A stretch of DNA of 64,000 nt from CALLPQ01 sp964421675 (GCA_964421675.1 CAYQXV010000011.1:10399-74398), one strand, 5' to 3'. Counted from the stretch's first letter, positions 17,576 to 27,630 are shown. Numbers and translations: made by a program. The notes: a model not told the origin generated them from the sequence alone.

Positions 17576-19159
17576 CTAAGACGCAAAGCATAAAACCGAA
17601 TAGGCATAATTATCGGTTGGTATATCGACCACATGCCAACTCGTCTGACGCCAATCTTTTTGCCTGCCCGGTACACTCCAACTGGCTGTGATTGTGCGTT
17701 GTTGGTAAGATGAAAAGCTCGCCAGCACCTCGGCGGGCGGCGGCGGTGATAAATCTGGCGACCAAATAAACTTACACGCCGGTGATTTTTTGCCAGCTAC
17801 GGGCGGCCAATAATCGGGCAAATGACTTGAAACCACCCGGTTGCGGGCAAATGCCCGCCGCAAATTCCCCGCTGTTTGAGCATCAAAGCCCACAAGCGTC
17901 ATATCAGCTTCGATCGATGTCGAAATTTCATCTGTCAGATGTTCAAAAGGCACCCATTGCGCACAATTCCCGCAAAAAGGAGGCCCCGGTTTGATAACCG
18001 GCAGAAGGCGGAACGCAGGATTGGCTAGAACCATTGCGCAAAGAATAAAGAGTAGCCGTTTTTGTTTCAACGCGGGCAATTCATGGCGCGCCAGCAATAC
18101 GATCAAACCTAAATAAGCTGGCAGTAAAAACGCAATGGCATATCGTTCAGCAAAATCCTTTGCCCCCATCACCACAACAAATGCAATCAGAACAATAAAT
18201 CCGCTTAGAAAAAGCCGCCCCGCCCATCCTGCGCCAGCAATGTCAGAAACCGCCCGCCTCGGCGCGCGCAAAAAAAGAGCAATGAGCGCGAAGGGAGCAA
18301 AAAATGTAACCGCCGCCCACAACGCCGCGGGCAATCCCGCAAGCACACGCGCAAACCAACTCGCTTCTGCCCCAAAGCGGTCTTGCAACAAAGAGTGCGT
18401 GTCGCTCAAACTATTCATCAAGACTGCAATCGCATGGGGCCCCATAATCAGCGCAAAGCAAAGAATGGATAAGGCCAGCCACTGGGTGGATATTTTCTCG
18501 CGCGCTCTTTTATCGGTAGCGACCGCCAAGACCACCACTAAAAGGGTCGCAACAAAGCTATATTTTGACAGCATGCCCAGTCCGGCAAAAATTCCGGCCC
18601 CGCAATAATTGATTAGACTGCGACGGTGAACAAGGCATGCAACCCGCCATACAAAAAAAGGAACCACCGCCATCAAGGCCAGTGAATGGGTGAAAGCTTG
18701 ATGCGCGTTCCAGCCAATCTGGTAAAGCGCCAGCAACCCAATCGCCGCGAAAGCTGCAATCGCGCCTGGATCATTTCCAATAGCGGGGCCCTGCCCGCTC
18801 GCCGCCGTACCTGTTTGTTGGTTAGCGATAATGGCGCGCAGTGCTAAAAACGTGCCCACCCCCATCAGAGTGAACAGGGCATATTTTACAATCAGGAAAC
18901 TTATTAGGGACGGCCCTGTTATCATCTGAACAAGGAATAATATCCACTCATAAAGGGGAGGATTATCGGGCAGATATTGCGCCGAGAAATGCTGTGTGAG
19001 AACATTTAGCTTGGCATCATCATGGGCGATCGCCGTCCCATCGGCGAGGCTGATTACACTATTAACGAGTCCATAAACCGCATAGATGAGGACAATGCCC
19101 CACAGGCTTGCAATGGGTTGCCACCAATTTGGCCACCGCTCTGATGAGGCTTGAGACAT
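17576..19159 (-). CDS. GT39/ArnT-like membrane glycosyltransferase
   Basis: Polytopic membrane protein of about 527 residues with 10-12 hydrophobic segments. The first periplasmic loop contains DDAKLNVLTQHFSAQYL...PPLYEW, equivalent to the acidic catalytic loop (DE..Y) and the PPLY motif of GT-C enzymes that use polyprenyl-phosphate sugars. A soluble C-terminal domain with WSVPGRQ lies at the end. Members add sugars to lipid A, other glycolipids or proteins in the periplasm; the acceptor is unknown. An in-frame TTG at 19171 is less likely than the ATG at 19159. Monocistronic. Confidence 0.8.
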   Translation of the reverse strand: MSQASSERWPNWWQPIASLWGIVLIYAVYGLVNSVISLADGTAIAHDDAKLNVLTQHFSAQYLPDNPPLYEWILFLVQMITGPSLISFLIVKYALFTLMGVGTFLALRAIIANQQTGTAASGQGPAIGNDPGAIAAFAAIGLLALYQIGWNAHQAFTHSLALMAVVPFFVWRVACLVHRRSLINYCGAGIFAGLGMLSKYSFVATLLVVVLAVATDKRAREKISTQWLALSILCFALIMGPHAIAVLMNSLSDTHSLLQDRFGAEASWFARVLAGLPAALWAAVTFFAPFALIALFLRAPRRAVSDIAGAGWAGRLFLSGFIVLIAFVVVMGAKDFAERYAIAFLLPAYLGLIVLLARHELPALKQKRLLFILCAMVLANPAFRLLPVIKPGPPFCGNCAQWVPFEHLTDEISTSIEADMTLVGFDAQTAGNLRRAFARNRVVSSHLPDYWPPVAGKKSPACKFIWSPDLSPPPPAEVLASFSSYQQRTITASWSVPGRQKDWRQTSWHVVDIPTDNYAYSVLCFAS

Positions 19160-19260
19160 CTCAACTGCCAATGGATGAATTCATGATCATTAGATTATGC
19201 GATGCTATCGCGCGGACATCCGCACATACCGGAACTCAATAGAGTCACAGCGCTGCAAAA

Positions 19261-19719
19261 TTAGCGCGCGCCCTCATCGGTTTGGGTGTCATCATCTTCA
19301 TCCGTTTCAACTTTTTTCTCGAGGAGCTCAAAACTGCCAAGGCCGCAGGACCCCGAAAAAATGCCGGTTGTATTATCAATGACCCGGACAATCTGGTTTC
19401 GGCAAAGCTGGGCTATGGATGTTGTATATTGCAATCTGTTTGTCGCGCGCGATGCGCCGTGACATGTATTGGAGGTGATATTGAGATAATATTTCGACGG
19501 ATTGACCCTAACGAGAAAGTGGCGATCATCGAGCGCGCGAATTTGCCTAATTCGGTTAATGTTGAGGCATGTGCGCGTATCCCCGGTTCGATCATATTTA
19601 GCGAGAATCTCGGCGGCTTTTGCGCTGGGCTCAGGCGCATCATCGTCCGCAGATGCAGCGTGCATCACAGGCATAACCATCAAAGCGAGCATTGCGGATA
19701 ATTTGATCAAGTTGGCCAT
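19261..19719 (-). CDS. DUF6491-like secreted protein
   Basis: About 152 residues. The N-terminal signal peptide (MANLIKLSAMLALMVMPVMHA) is followed by a small domain with several Cys: TRTCLNINRIRQIRALDD, NTCHGA, AQLCRNQIV and GSCGLGSFE. This resembles the DUF6491 family of small periplasmic proteins of unknown function. The acidic tail (KKVETDEDDDTQTDEGAR) is unusual and may be flexible. AAGGACG precedes the ATG at 19719, so the frame extension to 19806 is not used. Confidence 0.75.
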   Translation of the reverse strand: MANLIKLSAMLALMVMPVMHAASADDDAPEPSAKAAEILAKYDRTGDTRTCLNINRIRQIRALDDRHFLVRVNPSKYYLNITSNTCHGASRATNRLQYTTSIAQLCRNQIVRVIDNTTGIFSGSCGLGSFELLEKKVETDEDDDTQTDEGAR

Positions 19720-20087
19720 TCCACGTCCTTTTGTCGTCCCATTAGTAATAAAGTACATGAACGCCCGCTTGTCTGCCAAGCCCCAAAATGCGGGCACTAT
19801 CATCAAGTTTTCAATATCAACCAGCCAAATCTGACGTCAATTGAGCTCCCACCGCACTCTGATTCCCGCGAAATGCCCTTTTTTACGGCTATCCCGCTCA
19901 AATACTGGCCTTTTTCTGCTCCGCCCGCGTACACAAACAGTCGGTTCAATTTACTAAAATAGTGATTTCATAACTGGGCCAGATCGCAGTACATTGCCGG
20001 CAAATCAGCATTGAGTGAGGCTTTAGGCAGCGTTCAAAGCTCAGCTTTCGAGACCCAGCCTTTTGGGCCAGATATTCAGGACAACAA
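19720..20087. other. intergenic region upstream of malic enzyme gene
   Basis: About 370 bases between divergent genes. AGGACA precedes the malic enzyme start. No ORF, repeat or recognised RNA was seen. Confidence 0.45.
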
Positions 20088-21701
20088 ATGACTCACAATC
20101 ACGCCGATCGCGATCTGCGCAATCCCGCAACCACGAAATCTACCGCTTTTACCCGCGAGGAACGCGATCAGCTAAAAATGCGCGGCTTACTGCCCTATGC
20201 GGTAACTACGCTGCAAGAGCAGCAAGACCGCGTTCTGGAAAATTTACGGCGCAAGCATTTTGATATTGAGCGATATATTTTTCTAACCGCCCTTCAAGAT
20301 CGCAATGAGACATTGTTCTACCGTACGCTGATCGACAATATTGAAGAGGTTATGCCGCTTATCTACACCCCCACGGTGGGCCAAGCTTGCCGTGAATTTG
20401 CGCATATTTTCCGCCGGTCTCGCGGGTTTTACATCACCCCTGAAGATAAAGGGCAAATCCGCGAAATGCTCGACAATTGGCCAGAAGAAGATGCGCGGGT
20501 TCTGGTGATTACCGATGGCGAGCGTATTTTGGGACTCGGCGATCTTGGCGCAAACGGCATGGGGATCTCAATTGGCAAACTCTCGCTTTACACCGCATGT
20601 GCCGGAATCAAACCAAGTCAATGTCTGCCCGTCATGCTGGATGTTGGCACCAACAATAAAGAACTGCGCGATGATCCCTTATATCTTGGCTATCCCCATG
20701 AGCGGCTAAAGGGCGATGCCTATCTGGAACTTGTCGATGAATTCATGACGGCTATTCGCGATAAATTCCCCAATATGTTGGTTCAGTTTGAAGACTTCCT
20801 CACGCCGAACGCCTATGGCCTGCTCAACCGATATCGCGACGATTATCTGTGCTTTAATGATGACATTCAGGGCACGGCGGCGGTCGCACTAGCCGGTGTT
20901 TTCGCTTCCACCAGAGCGACCAAAAAGAACTTCAAGGATTTAAAAATCATGTTCCTTGGCGCCGGATCGGCTGCGACCGGTATTGGTGATCTGATGGCGC
21001 GTGCGTTTGAAAGCGAAGGCCTAAGCGAGGCAGAGGCGCGCAAGCGTCTTTGGTTTGTTGATCTGGAAGGCCTTGTGGTTTCAAGCCGTTCCGATCTTGC
21101 CCCCCATAATCTGCCTTATGCCCATGACCATGCGTCTATGGGATTCATGGAAGCGCTCGACACGGTGAAACCGGATGTCCTGATTGGTGCGACGGGGGCA
21201 CCGGGCACATTTAATGAGGGCGTTATCCGCAAAATGGCGGAAATTAATGAAAACCCTGTCGTCTTTGCGCTGTCTAACCCGACATCGCGTGCAGAATGTA
21301 CAGCCGAGCAGGCTTATAAATGGTCCGATGGCCGCGTGATCTTTTCTTCCGGTAGCCCGTTCAGCCCAGTTGTTTTGGACGATGGCTCGGTCAAACGCCC
21401 GGGACAAGGCAATAACGCTTATGTATTTCCGGGCATTGGCCTTGGTGCCCTTGCCGCCAATGCGCAAACCCTGCCCGACGCACTGTTCTTAACCGCGGCA
21501 AAAACACTTGCCGATTTTGTTAGCGAAGACGACATTGCAGAAGGGGCTCTCTATCCTCGCCTCAACGAAATCAGAACACTTTCCCAGAAAATTGCGGTTT
21601 CTGTTGCGCAACATGCACACGATCTTGGGATTGCCCGGGCATCAATGCCCGCAGATCTCGACAAGGCTGTTACCGAGATGATGTATGATCCACGCTATTA
21701 A
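20088..21701 (+). CDS. NAD-dependent malic enzyme
   Basis: Oxidative decarboxylation of malate to pyruvate. The 537 residues correspond to the short ScfA/MaeA type without a phosphotransacetylase domain. Visible are YTPTVGQACREF (catalytic Tyr region), VLVITDGERILGLGDLGANGMGI, VQFEDFLTPNAYGLLNRY, CFNDDIQGTAAV (metal-binding Asp) and the dinucleotide fold IMFLGAGSAATGI, then ALSNPTSRAECTAEQAY. It is a single-gene unit linking the TCA cycle to pyruvate. Confidence 0.95.
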   Translation: MTHNHADRDLRNPATTKSTAFTREERDQLKMRGLLPYAVTTLQEQQDRVLENLRRKHFDIERYIFLTALQDRNETLFYRTLIDNIEEVMPLIYTPTVGQACREFAHIFRRSRGFYITPEDKGQIREMLDNWPEEDARVLVITDGERILGLGDLGANGMGISIGKLSLYTACAGIKPSQCLPVMLDVGTNNKELRDDPLYLGYPHERLKGDAYLELVDEFMTAIRDKFPNMLVQFEDFLTPNAYGLLNRYRDDYLCFNDDIQGTAAVALAGVFASTRATKKNFKDLKIMFLGAGSAATGIGDLMARAFESEGLSEAEARKRLWFVDLEGLVVSSRSDLAPHNLPYAHDHASMGFMEALDTVKPDVLIGATGAPGTFNEGVIRKMAEINENPVVFALSNPTSRAECTAEQAYKWSDGRVIFSSGSPFSPVVLDDGSVKRPGQGNNAYVFPGIGLGALAANAQTLPDALFLTAAKTLADFVSEDDIAEGALYPRLNEIRTLSQKIAVSVAQHAHDLGIARASMPADLDKAVTEMMYDPRY

Positions 21702-21837
21702 TCGGGGCTCACTGATCCGAGCCTATTGATGCAGGATTAATCTTGCTCCCAGACTGATTGCGGCTGATTGCTTGCGCTGCCATTGCATCGTATGACACGG
21801 GCAATGATGCACGCACTTGTTCGACTGGATATCCATC

Positions 21838-22755
21838 ATGGATTTGACTCTTCTTTCGGCACCCACAACTGAAGGCTCGGGGCGGTTATCGCCCGGCCTC
21901 ACCTCGCAAACCGTGCAAGACTTTGCCGCGGCCAGCGTGCCCTTTTTGTTGAATGCCATCGGCGCTTTGATTGTTTTAATCATTGGTCTTTGGCTTGCGG
22001 GCCGGGTTCGAAAAATTCTCAGAGACAGGCTCAACCGGTCCGGCCGAATTGATGCAACGTTAAGAAGCTTTCTTCTTAGCTTTGTTTACTATGCGCTCGT
22101 CGTCCTTATCGCGATTACGGCCCTTGGTATTTTTGGCGTGCCGACCACAAGCTTTGCGGCAATTCTTGGCGCTTCGGGTCTGGCAATCGGATTGGCTCTG
22201 CAGGGCACGTTGGGACATATCGCGTCGGGGATCATGCTCCTGACATTTCGGCCCTTTGAGATTGGGCAATATATTGCAGCAGCAGGCTATGAGGGGTCCG
22301 TGCGCCGCCTCACCCTTTTTACAACTGAGCTTGCAAGTGGTGATAATAAAAAGATCATTATTCCAAACAGTGCCGTTTGGGCCGCCAGTATCGTAAATTA
22401 CTCCGCATATGGCGAGCGCAGAGTAGATCTCCAATTTTCGATATCCTATTCAGATGATATAGAAAAAGCCAAGGCGGTTATTGCCAACATTATAAGCAAG
22501 GATAAGCGCATCCTCGTCACGCCGGAACCCGTTATCGCGGTCGGTAATTTGGGGGCGTCTTCTGTTGATATTATTTGCCGTCCATGGGTTAAATCAGCTG
22601 ATTATTCCCCGGTGAAGTGGGATCTGTTACAACAGGTAAAAGAAGCATTCGATGCCCATGCGATCACCATCCCCTTCCCCACCCGGCACCACCTCGTGGA
22701 GACATCGCCGCAAAATGGTCTCCCTGACAACGCGCTGACAAAGACAGATCAATGA
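21838..22755 (+). CDS. small-conductance mechanosensitive channel MscS
   Basis: About 305 residues. Three N-terminal hydrophobic helices end in the Gly/Ala-rich pore helix, GASGLAIGLALQGTLGHIAS, followed by the MscS beta domain (FRPFEIGQYI, IPNSAVWAASIVNYS) and the alpha/beta vestibule domain. It is an inner-membrane osmotic safety valve. The ATG at 21838 is preferred to the TTG at 21817. Its stop overlaps the rluD start by four bases (ATGA), so both are co-transcribed. Confidence 0.92.
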   Translation: MDLTLLSAPTTEGSGRLSPGLTSQTVQDFAAASVPFLLNAIGALIVLIIGLWLAGRVRKILRDRLNRSGRIDATLRSFLLSFVYYALVVLIAITALGIFGVPTTSFAAILGASGLAIGLALQGTLGHIASGIMLLTFRPFEIGQYIAAAGYEGSVRRLTLFTTELASGDNKKIIIPNSAVWAASIVNYSAYGERRVDLQFSISYSDDIEKAKAVIANIISKDKRILVTPEPVIAVGNLGASSVDIICRPWVKSADYSPVKWDLLQQVKEAFDAHAITIPFPTRHHLVETSPQNGLPDNALTKTDQ

Positions 22756-23801
22756 CTGAGGACAATCAAGAAATCGATCAATGCGAACAAACGAACCGCT
22801 TTGTTGTTCCCGATGAAGATGGCGGAACGCGCGCGGATAAATGGCTCGCAGGTCACGATCACGGCCTAACGCGCTCGCGGCTTCAGTCGTTAATGCGTGA
22901 GGGAAAGATCATGCGCAATGACGTCCCGGCACTTGATCCCTCAACCAAATTAAATGCTGGCGATGTGATTGTCATAACCTTGCCGGAAATCACCACATTG
23001 GGTGTTGCTCCAGAACCAATGAAGCTGGATATTCCGTATGAAGATGCGCACCTTATTGTCATCAACAAGCCCTCTGGTCTTGTGGTTCATCCGGGAGCCG
23101 GGAATGAAAATGGCACGCTTGTAAATGCCTTGATGGCCCATTGCGGCGATAGCCTGTCGGGGATTGGCGGGGTGGCGCGCCCTGGTATTGTCCACCGGAT
23201 TGACAAAGATACATCGGGCTTGATTGTCGTTGCCAAGCATGATGAGGCCCATTTGGGGCTTTCCAAATTATTTGCCGAACACGATATAGATAGAGTTTAT
23301 CAGGCCTTGATTGTTGGCGCTTTGCGGCCAGGTGTGGGCACTGTTGAAACCCTGATCGGGCGCAACCGAAATGACAGGCGCAAAATGGCCGTCATTGCAG
23401 AAACAGAGACACGCCCTGATGCGCGCGTTGCGATCACACATTATAAAACATTGGCACGATATGGATCAGGGCGCGCAAAGCTTGCCGGTGATGCGGTTGC
23501 TGCTCTCATAGAGTGCCGTCTTGAAACCGGGCGCACCCATCAAATCCGTGTGCATATGACCCATTTAGGCGCGCCACTTATTGGCGATCCTGTTTATGGC
23601 CGGGGCCCCGGCCTTGCCGGATTAAAACCCGTTGACGATGTCGCCCGCACCGCGCTGAATAAAATGAAATCTTATCGCGGTCAGGCTTTGCACGCACATA
23701 CTCTTGGATTCGTTCATCCGATCACGGGTGAAAAATTACACTTCCAAGCGCCATTGCCAAAAGATTTTGAAAAACTGCGTTCAGCACTCGCTGCGCTATA
23801 A
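22752..23801 (+). CDS. rluD: 23S rRNA pseudouridine synthase RluD
   Basis: RluA-family enzyme of 349 residues. The N-terminal S4 RNA-binding domain (RADKWLAG...SRLQSLMREGKI) is followed by the catalytic domain with GIVHRIDKDTSGLIVVAK, whose Asp is the nucleophile, and GRTHQIRVHMTHLG. RluD modifies helix 69 of 23S rRNA. The position just before rpoH is typical for alphaproteobacteria, though a PEP-CTERM gene on the opposite strand intervenes here. Confidence 0.93.
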   Translation: MTEDNQEIDQCEQTNRFVVPDEDGGTRADKWLAGHDHGLTRSRLQSLMREGKIMRNDVPALDPSTKLNAGDVIVITLPEITTLGVAPEPMKLDIPYEDAHLIVINKPSGLVVHPGAGNENGTLVNALMAHCGDSLSGIGGVARPGIVHRIDKDTSGLIVVAKHDEAHLGLSKLFAEHDIDRVYQALIVGALRPGVGTVETLIGRNRNDRRKMAVIAETETRPDARVAITHYKTLARYGSGRAKLAGDAVAALIECRLETGRTHQIRVHMTHLGAPLIGDPVYGRGPGLAGLKPVDDVARTALNKMKSYRGQALHAHTLGFVHPITGEKLHFQAPLPKDFEKLRSALAAL

Positions 23802-23854
23802 GCCCTTACCGTTACAAGCGCCACTACGCACGCCCTTAAGGGCGCCCTTTCGAG

Positions 23855-24550
23855 CTATGCTGCCATTGAAGTTTCGGAAACCGGCATTGAACTCGCGGGA
23901 GACCAATGCTTAGACGGTTTTGCAGGGCGGTTGCGGCGAACCTGTTTGCTGCGCAACGCGATCAGGAAAAATCCAGTGATCATGAAAAACCAGGTTGCCG
24001 GTTCCGGTGTACTGGCTGTCACATTTGATAGGGCAACATCTGAAAAGGTAATAGCGTCTAAAATAAAACCGGATGATCCATTCGACGCACTTATACCCGA
24101 CACCTCTACATAGTCGCAGCCACCTGCCGCGCCGCAACCAACAAAAGCAAGAAATCCAAAATCAACAGAACTCCCGGCCGCTTGCGTATTAAAATTCTGG
24201 GTATGAAAGAGTACCGGATCACCGCCATTATATCGACCAAAGCTCAATGACGCGACGGTCGATCCAATATCGCTTAGGGCAAAAATACCAACATTATTGT
24301 TTAAAGGCGTAAATCCATCATCAGCAAACAAGCCGAAAGGTGTAGAAAGCAACAGACCCACTGTTTCGCCGGGGCGAACAAGAACGCCCGAACCATCAGC
24401 ATTGCCAGCAGCCGAACCGGGCACACCGTTTACAGTTGTCGTAAAACTCGCAGTATCTGCATGCACGGCAGGGCTTAGCAATCCTGCACCGATTACCATC
24501 ACAACACTCGCCAGATGAGAAATTACGCGATTGACTGTAAATTTGGTCAT
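23855..24550 (-). CDS. PEP-CTERM sorting domain-containing protein with extended tail
   Basis: About 231 residues. A signal peptide ending in AVHA precedes a Gly/Ser-rich mature region with one Cys pair (VGCGAAGGCDYVEV). Near the C-terminus is a PEP-CTERM signal, STPEPATWFFMITGFFLIAL followed by RSKQVRR. Oddly, 25 polar residues (from NRPAK to the end) follow the basic cluster, where family members normally stop. The second sorting type in the window implies an exosortase of the EpsH group elsewhere. AAGGAG lies upstream of the ATG at 24550. It sits between rluD and rpoH on the opposite strand, probably an insertion into a conserved pair. Confidence 0.82.
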   Translation of the reverse strand: MTKFTVNRVISHLASVVMVIGAGLLSPAVHADTASFTTTVNGVPGSAAGNADGSGVLVRPGETVGLLLSTPFGLFADDGFTPLNNNVGIFALSDIGSTVASLSFGRYNGGDPVLFHTQNFNTQAAGSSVDFGFLAFVGCGAAGGCDYVEVSGISASNGSSGFILDAITFSDVALSNVTASTPEPATWFFMITGFFLIALRSKQVRRNRPAKPSKHWSPASSMPVSETSMAA

Positions 24551-24846
24551 GATCAATCTTCTCCTTTACCTGTTAAAAAATACCAGTTCGGTCTTTAACA
24601 TTTTGGAAAGAAAGAAGGTTAACGCCTGAGAATACCATAAAAGCGCACAAATTGCGCCAATATTGCTGCGAACCTCACACTCGCTTGAGTATTTGTGTGC
24701 ATTCAAAGAGCAATTGGGTCTTAAAACCTTAAGAAAAGCTCCTATATGAATAAACTGCGAGGGGGCAGAGGACAAAAACCCCGACGCAAGATTAACGAAA
24801 TCGCCAGATTGCTGGCATGATTGCCAGGCTGGGTTCGGAGGGATTT

Positions 24847-25818
24847 ATGGCTGAAACAGAGAAAAACTTGCCAGAGACGATAAAATCTAAGGCGCTTGTA
24901 AAGAACAAAAAAAGCGATCCCTTGCCCGCTTCGCTGACCCCTGAGGGCAGTTTGAGCCGATATCTTGCCGAAATTCGCAAGTTCCCCATGCTGCGCAAAG
25001 ATCAGGAATATATGTTGGCAAAACGGTTTGCCGAGCATGAAGATCCTGATGCCGCCCAACAACTCATTACCTCTCACCTTCGCCTCGTGGCCAAAATTGC
25101 CATGGGATATCGCGGCTATGGATTGCCGATCGGTGAAGTCATTTCCGAAGGCAATGTAGGCCTGATGCAAGCTGTGCGAAAATTTGATCCGGAAAAAGGC
25201 TTCCGCCTGGCAACCTATGCCATGTGGTGGATCAGAGCCTCTATTCAGGAATATGTCTTGCGGTCATGGAGCTTGGTGAAAATTGGCACCACCGCGGCGC
25301 AGAAAAAGTTGTTTTTCAATCTGCGAAAAATGAAGAGCCAAATTGATGCGGTTGACGATGGAGATTTGCACCCCGATCAAGTTGAACATATCGCCACCAA
25401 ACTTGGCGTGACCAATGACGAGGTTGTTTCCATGAACCGGCGCATGGCGGGACCAGAGACATCCTTGAATGCACCAATGCGCAATGATGGCGAAGGCGGT
25501 GAATGGCAGGATTGGCTGGTCGATGACAATGCGGTCAATGCGGAATCCCATCTTGCCAATTCAGATGAGTATGACATGCGCATGGATCTGCTGTCGCAGG
25601 CTATGGAGTCCTTAAATGAGCGCGAGCAGCATATTATCAGTGAACGCCGCTTAAAAGAGGTTCCCTCAACGCTAGAAGAATTGTCAAAAGTGTATGATGT
25701 TTCGCGCGAGCGCATTCGTCAAATTGAAGTCCGTGCATTTGAAAAACTGCAAAAAGCAATGCTGAACCTCAATCGCGAAGCCCTCGATCGCGGTGATGAC
25801 GTCTCGCACGCTCATTAA
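24847..25818 (+). CDS. rpoH: RNA polymerase sigma-32 factor RpoH
   Basis: Heat-shock sigma factor, 323 residues from the ATG at 24847, which has a strong GGAGGGA site. Region 2 (HLRLVAKIAMGYRGYGLP, FRLATYAMWWIRASIQEYVL) is followed by the RpoH box AQKKLFFNLRKMK, which separates RpoH from other sigma-70 paralogs, and region 4 (STLEELSKVYDVSRERIRQIE) with the helix-turn-helix. It directs transcription of chaperone and protease genes. A bidirectional terminator follows. Confidence 0.97.
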   Translation: MAETEKNLPETIKSKALVKNKKSDPLPASLTPEGSLSRYLAEIRKFPMLRKDQEYMLAKRFAEHEDPDAAQQLITSHLRLVAKIAMGYRGYGLPIGEVISEGNVGLMQAVRKFDPEKGFRLATYAMWWIRASIQEYVLRSWSLVKIGTTAAQKKLFFNLRKMKSQIDAVDDGDLHPDQVEHIATKLGVTNDEVVSMNRRMAGPETSLNAPMRNDGEGGEWQDWLVDDNAVNAESHLANSDEYDMRMDLLSQAMESLNEREQHIISERRLKEVPSTLEELSKVYDVSRERIRQIEVRAFEKLQKAMLNLNREALDRGDDVSHAH

Positions 25819-25841
25819 CGACATACCGAAAATACGAATAC

Positions 25842-25878
25842 AAAAAAGCCGCTGGTGAATATCTCACCAGCGGCTTTT
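25842..25878 (+). terminator. bidirectional terminator between rpoH and lipoprotein gene
   Basis: Perfect 11-bp stem, GCCGCTGGTGA (25848-25858) and TCACCAGCGGC (25864-25874), with a 5-base loop, A6 before and TTTT after. It serves convergent rpoH and the minus-strand lipoprotein gene. Confidence 0.93.
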
Positions 25879-25899
25879 AATTTTTATAGTGTCACGCAA

Positions 25900-27630
25900 C
25901 TATTTCTTATGGGTGACCGTCAAACCGAGCACATCGGGAAGTGTTTGAGGAGCGGTCTCGCCAATAATAGCCAGTTGAGAAATAGGCACAGCCTCATCGG
26001 GGTTTGCATTAATGCTCAATGTACCGCCATCACTCAGAAACTCCGCAAGTGCATCAATATAGCCATCAATACGCGGATTGAGCGCAGAGACCTGCCCTCC
26101 TGTTAATCGCATCATTGCCGGTGTGCTTTGGCGAAGATCTGGCCCCGTCATACCGCCACCCATTTGAAGGGCGGCAATATCAAAAACCATATCCAAAAGG
26201 TTGGCATCCTTAATGGTCAGATCCAATCCCTTGAAGTTACCGACCTCTTGCAATGCAGCTTGGTTCTCATTTTCAACGAGCGTAGCAATCTCATCATAAA
26301 CAAAATTACCGCCATTCATTGTGAAGTTGATGTCTGCAAAATTCTTAATATCAAATGCATAGTTTAAATCTGCATTCCCGGTCTTTTCATTATAGGTCCA
26401 GCTCATGACACCATCGGCAGACGAATCATTCATGCCATATTTTGTCATGATAGCGAGCAATTCTTCCTCGCCCTCGGGAACATAGGCCGTGAAATCGTAT
26501 GATGTACCCGTAACATCGGTTCGGATTTTAGTAGGGATGAGCCAGACAAAATCATCAGCAACAAACGTCGATTTATCAGCTGATAAGAGACGTTTTTCAC
26601 CTATATACTGCTCCATGCCAAGCATTTCACCATGGCCAAGACTGATGAGGTTCTTTTCACTCATTGGTGGCAACTCACCGCGCAAGCCAAACGGTAGTAA
26701 ACCGGAGGCATCAATGTCGCGCCATGACATGGTCTTCGTAGTAACCCGCTGACCATGTAACCCCATTATGGCGCCTAAGGGGCCTTTAAAGAGTGCTGCG
26801 GTTTGCGGATCATCTGCGAAGGCGGCGCTAAGAGATTCAGCAGACTGTTTGAACGAATAGGTAAAATCATTTGAAATCAGAGCATTTAGCTTACCGCCGC
26901 CCAGGCCGACCATCCGTAAATCTGGTGCAGATAAACCAAAGCTGCCGGTTTGCTCGCTTGCAAATGATAGATTTATATCTTTGAAATAAAGACCACCAAG
27001 ATCAAACACATTAAAGATCTGCGCGAGCATTGTGTCTTCACCGGCATCCTCGACAATGCCGCCCTGGCGTACTTTCAGTGTATCAATCTCTACACCGCCA
27101 ATAACAAAATCTGCTGGATCTACAGCAGGATCAAAACCGAGTTCAGCTGTAACTTCACTAGGAACACTTAATGCGTCGGCCGCTATCTTCACGTCATATA
27201 AGCGCACTTTACGCAGCACAGTTTCGAACGGCGCATCAAAAGCTGCCGTTCCTTGAGTAACGCTCGTAATTGCGGCTTCATCGACACCAAATAGCTCAGC
27301 CTTTGCAATCGTTACGATCCCGCCGTCACCACTATCGAATTTAATATCAGTAACAACTGTCGCGCCAAGCTTTTCATCAAAGCTGGCAGCGCCATAGAGC
27401 TTTTCGCCGTCATAACCGGTTTGGGCAATCAAGCCATCAATGTCGAGCGCGGATGCGCCTTTCAGCGAAAACTTTGCATCGAATGGCGAACCTGAACTGG
27501 AGTTGGCCGCGGCGACATTGGCCCGGCTTGGTTTTGAATCTGTAGATGATGCACTGCTATCACCGCCACCGCCGCACGCACCTAATGCCAAGGCGGCAAC
27601 GCCAGCGAATAAAATTGACTTCCTAGACAT
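25900..27630 (-). CDS. large lipoprotein, DUF945-like or unknown
   Basis: About 576 residues. The N-terminus is a lipoprotein signal (LFAGVAALALGACGGGG) with lipidation at Cys about residue 19. A Ser/Ala-rich linker precedes a long beta-rich repeat-like body in which segments such as DIDGL, VYDVKI and LDLTIKDANLLDMVF recur; these suggest a scaffold of repeated strand-rich units. No catalytic motif is visible. The architecture recalls periplasmic lipid- or surface-associated proteins, but no family was identified with confidence. The ATG at 27630 is chosen because a GGGGAT lies upstream and the signal peptide begins there. Confidence 0.7.
   Translation of the reverse strand: MSRKSILFAGVAALALGACGGGGDSSASSTDSKPSRANVAAANSSSGSPFDAKFSLKGASALDIDGLIAQTGYDGEKLYGAASFDEKLGATVVTDIKFDSGDGGIVTIAKAELFGVDEAAITSVTQGTAAFDAPFETVLRKVRLYDVKIAADALSVPSEVTAELGFDPAVDPADFVIGGVEIDTLKVRQGGIVEDAGEDTMLAQIFNVFDLGGLYFKDINLSFASEQTGSFGLSAPDLRMVGLGGGKLNALISNDFTYSFKQSAESLSAAFADDPQTAALFKGPLGAIMGLHGQRVTTKTMSWRDIDASGLLPFGLRGELPPMSEKNLISLGHGEMLGMEQYIGEKRLLSADKSTFVADDFVWLIPTKIRTDVTGTSYDFTAYVPEGEEELLAIMTKYGMNDSSADGVMSWTYNEKTGNADLNYAFDIKNFADINFTMNGGNFVYDEIATLVENENQAALQEVGNFKGLDLTIKDANLLDMVFDIAALQMGGGMTGPDLRQSTPAMMRLTGGQVSALNPRIDGYIDALAEFLSDGGTLSINANPDEAVPISQLAIIGETAPQTLPDVLGLTVTHKK

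Noticed and set aside
24742..25170. 142-codon frame antisense to rpoH
   Set aside because: It lies in another frame of a well-supported conserved gene and has no own motif.
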